Positions 57,213-64,000 of a stretch of 64,000 bases of DNA are shown here, piece by piece. Below the pieces are notes generated by a model. The model had not been told where the DNA came from. It saw only the letters and a list, made by a program, of their open reading frames with translations, and did not search any database. Source of the stretch: Thelonectria olida (taxonomy: Eukaryota; Ascomycota; Sordariomycetes; Hypocreales; Nectriaceae); assembly GCA_020736575.1 (NCBI GenBank), contig JAGPYM010000002.1, forward strand, positions 2,232,001-2,296,000, given 5' to 3'. Each line of letters starts with the position of its first letter. Positions within the stretch are counted from its first letter, which is position 1. The translations under genes and the position numbers were made by a program.

Positions 57213-59054
57213 TTACCACCCCTCCAAAGACTGGATGATACGGTTAAGATCCTGGCACCGTTCATGATCATGTCCATAAAGATTGACGAATCCAACTCCT
57301 GCTCGCCTGTAATATGACAGAGCCTCTTTCTTCTGTCCCATATCATCAAGAAGGTCACCCAAGAACTCCATATTTGTTAGTGCAGGGATCCGTGTCTCAA
57401 TGCGGCCAGACTCCAGAGTGGACTCATACTCGTTGGCAACTCTCACAAAAACCTCTTTGGCCTCTTCATGTCGTTCCAGGTTGTGATAAATTTTGCCCTG
57501 TTGATGGAGCGAGGCAAGTATGGAGACATTGGTTGCTTCTGGTATCTTCTCGAGGCCTTGGCGCACCCGCCGGTTGTATTCCTTTGCCTTTTCATATTTT
57601 TCTTGGAATATGTAAACCTCGGCCAAGTTGCTGACGGCATCCAATGTCGATAAGTGATCTGGCCCGTGGCGCTTTTCGTAACCCTGAAGTGCTCTCGTAA
57701 GAAAGTCCTCGGCCCTGCCAGGGTTACTGTCGCATAGACATACTAGACCGATCCTGTTGAGCAATGTGAATAGATCGTCGCTTGCAGTGGATATGTCAAC
57801 GTCGCTGGTTCTAGAGATATGCTCACAATTTTGGAGCTCGTCTCCTAGAATAGCCTCGGCTTTGTCGTATTTGCGCATATCCACGTAAAGCAAAACCATC
57901 TCAAAGTAGGCTATGTGCAGACGCCAGTCTTTCGGTTCAAGCATTTTGCGATACGCTTCAAGAACTCTAGACACAAGAGGTTCAGCTTTGCGACATTCGC
58001 CTTGTTCTCGGTACACTCGCCCGAGATTCAACGTCATAGTGAGTGTCAATCGATGCTCACCCCCGTAGACGGTTTCGAACCCTTGGGTAATCCTCTCAAA
58101 TAGAACGGCCGCCTCATTAAGGCGACCTTGATTCCAGTAAGCGATTGCGAGGTGGCATATAGCAAGGAGGGTTTTGCCTTCAACTGGTCCGACAGTTTTC
58201 TCCATCGCGTCAATAGTATTTTGTAGGATGGCTTCGCTGTCGGCTAGACGGCCTTGAAAGCTGTAGACACTGCTGAGCATGTGTTTAGCATCGAGGGTTA
58301 ATGTGTGCGCGGGCCCGAGAAGCCGCTCTCGGCCACGGATCACCCATTTACACACATGCTCAGCATCATCGTACAGACCTTTTTCTTTGTAATCAGCCAT
58401 CCGGCTATAGGCGTCTTGGAGTGAATCAAGGTCACACGGTCCTTGACATACTTCGTAGCCGCAGTGAATGTGGTCGCGCGTGGCCTCGGATTGGTCAAAG
58501 CGAGAATGTTGATGGTGCTTAGAGATAAGGCTAGCATCGTTGAGGGTGGTTGGGGTTCCCGAGGTTCGGAGACCATCTGACCCGTCTGGAGTGCCGGGCC
58601 GCAGCATCTGATTGCACCTAAACTCCGGTAAAAGCGGACCGAGCTCAAGGGCCGTCGACATAGACATCTGAGCATCGTCCTCGTCATCTTGGTTCGCGAT
58701 CTCGTGAGAATCGGGCTGAGATCTGACAGGGTCCTGCTCGTGGGCAGCGGACGCGGCACCTTCAGGACGGTGGATGAATCCTCCGATATGTAGAAGATCT
58801 CCGGGGTCTCGTAATAGGCCTGGATGAAATGCGAGGGAGCTGGGGTAAGCAAATGATATATCACATGAAATCGAACGAGTGGTGGGAGTTGGTGGTAGTT
58901 TGGTGGACGTACCCTCGTCATTCCTTCCTGCCGCGTGCGGAGGAGCGATGACATCATGCGGCTCGGGGGTTCTCGCAAGAGCGGGAGCAGGAGCGGCGCA
59001 CTCTCGCGCACTCTCTGAGGGTTGTCGACAGCTCGACCACGACTTGGGAGGCAT
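57213..59054 (-). CDS. tetratricopeptide (kinesin light chain-type) repeat protein
   Basis: Single exon, 613 residues. The first 200 residues are low in complexity and Pro/Ser/Asp-rich. From about residue 225 onward there are repeated TPRs of about 42-residue spacing (for example LLGPAHTLTLDAKHMLSSVY, AICHLAIAYWNQGRLNEAAV, LTMTLNLGRVYREQGECRKA, LDAVSNLAEVYIFQEKYEKA, FLGDLLDDMGQKKEALSYYR). This is the kinesin light chain-type TPR often found at the C-terminus of fungal NLR-like proteins, but no NACHT or NB-ARC domain is encoded here or next door. Likely a protein-protein scaffold; partner unknown. Confidence 0.8.
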   Translation of the reverse strand: MPPKSWSSCRQPSESARECAAPAPALARTPEPHDVIAPPHAAGRNDEGTSTKLPPTPTTRSISCDISFAYPSSLAFHPGLLRDPGDLLHIGGFIHRPEGAASAAHEQDPVRSQPDSHEIANQDDEDDAQMSMSTALELGPLLPEFRCNQMLRPGTPDGSDGLRTSGTPTTLNDASLISKHHQHSRFDQSEATRDHIHCGYEVCQGPCDLDSLQDAYSRMADYKEKGLYDDAEHVCKWVIRGRERLLGPAHTLTLDAKHMLSSVYSFQGRLADSEAILQNTIDAMEKTVGPVEGKTLLAICHLAIAYWNQGRLNEAAVLFERITQGFETVYGGEHRLTLTMTLNLGRVYREQGECRKAEPLVSRVLEAYRKMLEPKDWRLHIAYFEMVLLYVDMRKYDKAEAILGDELQNCEHISRTSDVDISTASDDLFTLLNRIGLVCLCDSNPGRAEDFLTRALQGYEKRHGPDHLSTLDAVSNLAEVYIFQEKYEKAKEYNRRVRQGLEKIPEATNVSILASLHQQGKIYHNLERHEEAKEVFVRVANEYESTLESGRIETRIPALTNMEFLGDLLDDMGQKKEALSYYRRAGVGFVNLYGHDHERCQDLNRIIQSLEGW

Positions 59055-59659
59055 GATGGCTTCTTGCAGCTTGGTGTAAGCAGCTATCGCATCTCAGGTT
59101 GTACGAAGGAGGTACAGTAAGGGTTGTGAATGGAGCAGATGATGGGATTAATAGGCCTAGTGCTGGACTTATGTATCGCCAACGACCTTCTACATAAGGC
59201 TTCCGGGTCACCTGGACTCAGACAATAGAGTATGGCGCGACAAAGGATTGCCGGAGACAAAGCGATTGGTGCCATAATTAGCCGCATGTTTCACGTGGAG
59301 GAGCATTGTGTCTGTTCCAGTTGGACGACGATACGTAGATAGAAGCATAACAAAGGGAGGCTGTCCGGCCCGCCGCGGTTAAATCCCTCAAGGAGTCATG
59401 TCATTACGCTCTAACGGAAGCCTATTGTTGTCACATGTTGGCCTGAGCATGGTCTGGGGTAATTCCAAACTACTATCTTTTATTAGACAGACTCCCTCAC
59501 CATGGCTCCTGGAATAACTGGTGAGATATATGTATATATGAGTCTGGGCTGTTCCTTTTCCATCACAACGCCTGTCCAACAATTTAGCCTGCGAAAAAGC
59601 ACAAACTCCACCTCTGTCTGCTCTTCTGCAGCTCCCGTCATCCGTGCTGACTTGCTTCC
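59055..59659. other. intergenic: TPR gene promoter, PRP5 3' flank
   Basis: 605 bp between two leftward genes. No gene or distinct motif. Confidence 0.6.
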
Positions 59660-62600
59660 TCAGGTGATGGTATATCTTCCGCTTGCCGGGGCACGACTGT
59701 CCGCGTCCGCCGCTGCGATCGTTCCCTCTCTCAACAGCCGAGTAAGTTCAGTGAGGGCTGAGCTAACGACGACTTCCGTGTCTCCCTCGATGAGAATATA
59801 CAACTTCGGTTCGCTACCTGGTGGCACCTCCTTGCCCGGTGGGTAGAAGTTGCCCTTGGTAGTGATGGATGTGCCAGTCGCTTCCAAAATCTTAGCCACG
59901 TTGGTGCGGTTGGTGACGGCCCATCTGGCCTTCTGCGGAAAGTCGTTGATCTCTAGTGTGGCATGGAATGCTCCCGCATCGGGTCCCTTGTTGTCGATAG
60001 GCTGTCCAGCTCGGAGTTGGCCGGCTTTGCCTAGGCGGGTATTGATGGCGCTAACGGCCGAGCTGACTTTGTCCAACGGATCCTTGGCTTTGTCTTTGAT
60101 GGTGGCAGTGGGCCCTTGGCTGGCAGCGACAACCTTAGCATCGGCTTGCTCAGCCTTCGAAGTTTCGCGGGATTGCACGGTTGACGTCGCAGCTCTGATG
60201 GCGCTAAGAGCCTTTTCGGCTTTGTCCTCGTCGTCCTTCTTCTCCTCTTTGTCCTCCTCCTCTTCGCCCTCCGCCTTGTGTGTCTTGCGCTCACGGAGGC
60301 GAGCAGCCTCGCGCTCCTGGTCTAGACGATCCAGACCCTTACCACCGAATCCAGATGTATCCTTGGCCTTTCCGGATTTGACCTTTTCGCGGTGAGCTTT
60401 CCTCATCTCACTGAGCTGCTCGGGGACAGGCTGTCCGCTTTGCTCGAGCGCCTTGGCAATGCCAGGAGCACAGTTTTCCTGCTCCGGCGTCACAAAGGTA
60501 ACGGCCACACCTGTATTTCCAGCACGACCGGTACGTCCAGCACGGTGTACGTAGTCTTCCAAGTGATTCGGCGCATCGTAGTTGATGACGAGCTTGAGCT
60601 GTTTGACGTCGAGACCGCGAGCCGCTACTGATGTCGCAACCAGAATAGGGACAACACCCTTCTTGAAATCTGTAATGGTTGAGTCTCGATCCACCTGATC
60701 TTTGCCTCCGTGGATTGACATGCAAGGATAGCCCTTCATCAGCAACTCCTTGAGCAAATCATCGGCCTTCTCTTGACGTTCCACGAAGATAAGGGTTCGG
60801 GCATCCTCGTCTCGGTCGTACAGGTCGCCCAGAAGTTCGAGGACTCGCAGGAACTTGGAAGCTTCCTCCCGAACCTCGACAATCTGCTCGATTTCCTTGG
60901 CTACCACACTGCGACCACCGACGGTAATTTCGACAGGGGTCTTGAGCACCTTCTTGGTCAAGGAGTCGATGATTCGAGGCATGGTGGCTGAAAATAGAAT
61001 CGTCTGCTTGTCTGGCCGCATGTTCGCAAAAATCTTCATTACTTGGGGTTCAAAGCCCATGTCAAACATTCGGTCAGCTTCGTCGAGCACAACGTAGGTG
61101 ACTCTTCTCAGGTTCGTTACACGCCCCTGGTTTGCAGCCAGCAGATCGATCATGCGGCCGGGAGTGCAAACGACAATCTCAGCACCACGCTTCAGCTCGG
61201 CAATCTGTTCTCGGATAGGGGCGCCTCCGTATGCACAGACGGCCCGGAGACCCATCATCTTCAAGAAAGGTTTGCAGTCGCGATGGATCTGAGTCGCCAA
61301 CTCTCGGGTGGGAGTCATGATGAGTCCAATAGGGCCGTCAGTGTCCTTGAGTGGAGACTGGTCCTTGATGTGTCGAAACATGGGAAGCAAAAAGGCAACC
61401 GTCTTTCCAGAACCAGTCTTGGCCACACCAACAACGTCGCGCCCGGACATGATGGTGGGAAGTGCCTGCATCTGAATAGTAGTCGGTTTTTCGTAGCCCA
61501 GATTGTCGATGACATCCAATGTTTGGCGTGTCAAACCACACTGAGCCCACTTCTGGACGGGTTTAGGCACGTCCTTACCATTGACTTTGATCCCATCCAA
61601 CTCCAGTCGCAAGTCTGTGACCTCCGCATCTGTAAGCGCGGCGAGTTCGGCCGGTTCAACCCAAAAGTTCTTCCTGATAGGCTCAATTTCAACCTTGCTG
61701 TAGTCGACGGCAGGAATGTCCTTCTTCTTTCGCTTGTTTGTTATTGCTAGCAGAGCATTGGCATCGCCATCTTGCTCGGCCTTGAATGCATAGTCATCGT
61801 CGCTGAAGTATGCCTCGGGTTCCTGAACCTTCTTTGCTGCTTTGGCCGGCTTCTTGACGGAAGTATCTTTGAGGTCAGCCATGTATGCGTCTAGAGGATC
61901 CACTTCATCGTCCTCATCAACATCCATCTCCTCGGCTGGCGCAGCCTTTTCAACCTCGCCGTTGGTAGCCGCCTCGCTTTCAGTTGATGTTTCTGCCGTC
62001 TTGGGGTCTTGCTCTCCCTGTTCTGTCTGGTTCTCTGCCTGCAACCGCCTCTCGTGAGCCGCGCGAGCCGCAGCCGCAGCTTCTTCTTCGGTTTCTGCAA
62101 AGTTGTCTCCATCCGATTCATCGTCCTCATCTTGATCGGCGTAAGGTGTATCATCTGTTTCCATTGGAAGGGCAGGGAGCTTGGTGAGTTTTCTCTTGAT
62201 GGTATCTTCTTCATCGAGGTCGAGTTTGCGTTTGCTAGGGAGCTTCTCAGAATCTGCATGAGACTTTGTGAAGCCGAAACCACTCGCCTTCACTCGGTTT
62301 GCAGGCAGCGCTGAAGCAGTGTTCGTTTGCTTAACAGGAACCGAGAGCTTCTCGGCCTGTCCATCAAGTGACCCGAGAACAGATTTTCCAGTGTTGTGTG
62401 AGTGGGATGCTGCTGATTTCTTGGCGATGGCTTTTGGATCGAACTTGCCGAAATAAGGCGTTGCGGGAGATGCAATGCTTGGTGAGTCTTTGGTGGCAGG
62501 TGAGCCAACAGCAGACACGATAGGAGACACTGTCCTAGACGATGGTCCACTGGCCTTTTTATCCATCTCCGCCAGGAGATTCCTGGTCTGGCTTGGGTTG

Positions 62601-63343
62601 ACCTCTTTTTGCTTCTGGTTTTCGACCTCCTTCTTTTTCTTCCATGCTTCGAGCTTCGCAAGTCGTTCGGCTTTTTTATCGATCTCGGCCTGTGCAACGG
62701 TTGGTTGTGGCTTTTGCGCCTGCCCTCTGTCAACGGGAGTAGTTCTTCCAAAAAGGTCGGAGCGACGAACCTCGTTGCTTCCATTGTGACCACTGTCGCT
62801 CAGGGGTGTTCGTCGTGGGCGACTTTCATCGCGAGTGCTACGAGCGTGAGAGTCAGCCGTACCTTCGCGATCGGCTCTCGCGCGGTCGCGGGAGTCCTCT
62901 CGCCTTCTGAAGTCCCTATCGCTCCCGCGGCTACGGTTCCGTCGTCGGTCCGGTGATCGGTTTCTGTCATCGTGGCGGTCTCTCGACCTGCGCCGGTCCC
63001 TATCCCGGGGATCACGACGTCCGCCGCGGTAGTAGTTGTCGTCTCGCCGATCTAGCGAGCGGTCCCTTCGACGGTACTGGTCGCGTTCTCGGCCGCCACG
63101 ATCTCTGTCTCGATCGCGATCGCGGTATCGGGGCTGTTGACAAGTAATTTCGTTAGAAAGAGACGCGTGAGTGTTGCGAAGGTGCGCGCTTACATCAGGA
63201 CTACGCGACCTGGAACGCCGGCGATGGTCTCTCCCATCGTTTCGGCGGTTCCTGTCCCGTCGGTCGTCATCTTTTCGAGGGCGGCGTGCGTTGTTGGGGC
63301 TGCCTGCAGGACTTGGTGAGCGCGAGTCTTTTGGCCGAGCCAT
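59660..63343 (-). CDS. PRP5: DEAD-box splicing ATPase Prp5 (DDX46)
   Basis: Two exons, 63343-63194 and 63133-59660; 1207 residues. Prp5 uses ATP to proofread branch-site recognition when U2 snRNP joins; its partner Cus2 is encoded at 16.0-17.3 kb. An Arg/Ser/Asp-rich N-terminus (about 1-190) is followed by a Lys-rich coiled segment and the Prp5-specific [12 protein letters not shown]. The helicase core has [14 protein letters not shown] (Q motif), AKTGSGKT (I), PTRELA (Ia), TPGRMIDLL (Ib), [10 protein letters not shown] (II), FSAT (III), [13 protein letters not shown] and [15 protein letters not shown] (V-VI). The C-terminus is Lys/Glu/Ala-rich with a KH-like end. The 60-nt intron (63193-63134) is a multiple of three without a stop; splicing is supported by GTAAGC, CTAAC and CAG. 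Confidence 0.95.
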   Translation of the reverse strand: MARPKDSRSPSPAGSPNNARRPRKDDDRRDRNRRNDGRDHRRRSRSRSPDVSAHLRNTHASLSNEITCQQPRYRDRDRDRDRGGRERDQYRRRDRSLDRRDDNYYRGGRRDPRDRDRRRSRDRHDDRNRSPDRRRNRSRGSDRDFRRREDSRDRARADREGTADSHARSTRDESRPRRTPLSDSGHNGSNEVRRSDLFGRTTPVDRGQAQKPQPTVAQAEIDKKAERLAKLEAWKKKKEVENQKQKEVNPSQTRNLLAEMDKKASGPSSRTVSPIVSAVGSPATKDSPSIASPATPYFGKFDPKAIAKKSAASHSHNTGKSVLGSLDGQAEKLSVPVKQTNTASALPANRVKASGFGFTKSHADSEKLPSKRKLDLDEEDTIKRKLTKLPALPMETDDTPYADQDEDDESDGDNFAETEEEAAAAARAAHERRLQAENQTEQGEQDPKTAETSTESEAATNGEVEKAAPAEEMDVDEDDEVDPLDAYMADLKDTSVKKPAKAAKKVQEPEAYFSDDDYAFKAEQDGDANALLAITNKRKKKDIPAVDYSKVEIEPIRKNFWVEPAELAALTDAEVTDLRLELDGIKVNGKDVPKPVQKWAQCGLTRQTLDVIDNLGYEKPTTIQMQALPTIMSGRDVVGVAKTGSGKTVAFLLPMFRHIKDQSPLKDTDGPIGLIMTPTRELATQIHRDCKPFLKMMGLRAVCAYGGAPIREQIAELKRGAEIVVCTPGRMIDLLAANQGRVTNLRRVTYVVLDEADRMFDMGFEPQVMKIFANMRPDKQTILFSATMPRIIDSLTKKVLKTPVEITVGGRSVVAKEIEQIVEVREEASKFLRVLELLGDLYDRDEDARTLIFVERQEKADDLLKELLMKGYPCMSIHGGKDQVDRDSTITDFKKGVVPILVATSVAARGLDVKQLKLVINYDAPNHLEDYVHRAGRTGRAGNTGVAVTFVTPEQENCAPGIAKALEQSGQPVPEQLSEMRKAHREKVKSGKAKDTSGFGGKGLDRLDQEREAARLRERKTHKAEGEEEEDKEEKKDDEDKAEKALSAIRAATSTVQSRETSKAEQADAKVVAASQGPTATIKDKAKDPLDKVSSAVSAINTRLGKAGQLRAGQPIDNKGPDAGAFHATLEINDFPQKARWAVTNRTNVAKILEATGTSITTKGNFYPPGKEVPPGSEPKLYILIEGDTEVVVSSALTELTRLLREGTIAAADADSRAPASGRYTIT

Positions 63344-63793
63344 GGTTGCGGTCTCGCAGGCTCAGCAAGACACTACGTTGGTGAGTACTACGTTTTGACG
63401 AGTGTGTTGGCCAGCGATGGCGCGCAGCCGCTCAAAGTAGCGCAGTCAGAGCCTGGTTGGCAATTTTCGTGTCCCAAGAACAATGGGGAAGTGGTCTGGT
63501 GATGGATTCTCTATTCCACGGAAACAGACATGTGACAAGAGAATCTCCGTAGATGAAGGGCCGTCGACGTATTGCAGATGAGGCTTCTTGAAACTTAAGG
63601 CAACGGCGTTGAAGGACGATCAAAGTCTGGGGTGGGACAGGCCGGGGTTTACCCGCTATTTCTGATGTCTCCACCAAGAAACGCGCTAAGCCGAGAAGAG
63701 TTGCAGATTGTTCTTGCCTCGGTGTGGGACTGTCTCATGCTTTGAACTTCGTACCTACATCAGCCTTTCCTTCCATCATAGAATTCTAGAAAA
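63344..63793. promoter_or_regulatory. divergent promoter between PRP5 and the right-edge gene
   Basis: 450 bp between divergent starts. Nothing distinctive apart from a modest pyrimidine bias before 63793. Confidence 0.55.
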
Positions 63794-64000
63794 ATGGCTG
63801 GACTCGTCGGATATGCAAGTAGTGATGACGAAGAGGAGGAGATTGAGCAGCCGTTGCCCGTAAAGGTATGTTTCTCTTCATTTATGAACCAGGTGCACCC
63901 CGAGATTGGGTGGTGGTTGAGTGGCTGACGTTGGATTCTCAGAAATCGCCGTCACAGGCCCCAGCCTCGGAACCAGCCAAGGCTGAGATTGAGAATGTGG
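63794..64000 (+). CDS. N-terminal fragment of an acidic protein, cut by window edge
   Basis: Exon 1 (63794-63865) encodes MAGLVGYASSDDEEEEIEQP and four more residues, ending at a GTATGT donor; exon 2 starts at 63943 after TTCTCAG and runs off the window. The Gly-Leu-Val-x-Tyr then Ser-Asp-Glu run is found at the start of several nuclear fungal proteins, for example HCNGP/SAP30BP-like ones, but 43 residues are too few to decide. The rest is Pro/Ala/Glu-rich. Confidence 0.6.

Overview
The window looks like nuclear DNA of a filamentous ascomycete, most likely Sordariomycetes and perhaps Hypocreales. The order is an inference from overall gene style; no rRNA or other taxonomic marker is present. 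The evidence is short introns (mostly 49-130 nt) with GTRAGT-type donors, CTAAC-like branch points and CAG/TAG acceptors; single-copy eukaryotic housekeeping genes on both strands; C-ending codon preference; and pyrimidine-rich leaders. There are no operons. I could rebuild 22 complete protein-coding genes by hand-splicing, and each joined reading frame closes to a multiple of three. There is also one decayed gene and one gene cut by the right edge.

Layout. 1-4.9 kb: no gene. 4.9-10.2 kb: an STK19-like winged-helix protein and a Vsb1-type SulP transporter with STAS and cyclic-nucleotide-binding-like domains. 11.2-17.3 kb: PSF1 (GINS), eEF1B-alpha, Rpn13 and a Cus2/Tat-SF1 splicing factor. 17.5-26.4 kb: a luciferase-domain (DUF5519-like) protein, a large N-glycosylated membrane protein, a frameshifted F-box-like relic next to an AT-rich patch, and a DUF3405 type II membrane protein. 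27-38.8 kb: Emp24, Arf1, Hsp78, ribosomal protein eL6 and dipeptidyl peptidase III. 38.8-43.6 kb: a second gene-poor stretch. 43.6-51.2 kb: gluconokinase, the branched-chain keto-acid dehydrogenase E2, Atp10, Gos1 and ribosomal protein uL29 (Rpl35). 52.6-64 kb: a Zap1/ZafA-like zinc-finger regulator, a small predicted myristoylated protein, a TPR protein, the Prp5 DEAD-box helicase and the start of an acidic protein.

The genes serve ordinary cell biology: replication, translation, splicing, protein turnover, ER-Golgi traffic (Emp24, Arf1 and Gos1 act in the same transport system) and mitochondria (Hsp78, E2 subunit, Atp10). I did not find a clearly new multi-gene system. The points most worth a second look are small. 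Both ribosomal protein promoters share CACGTG and AACCCTA motifs. DPP III has a 9-nt microexon and a possible mitochondrial leader. PRP5 has a stop-free 60-nt intron. The BCKDH E2 has Ala where Asp is expected in its catalytic motif. RPL35 has extreme edge exons. The two gene-free stretches of about 4.8 kb have promoter-like pyrimidine tracts.
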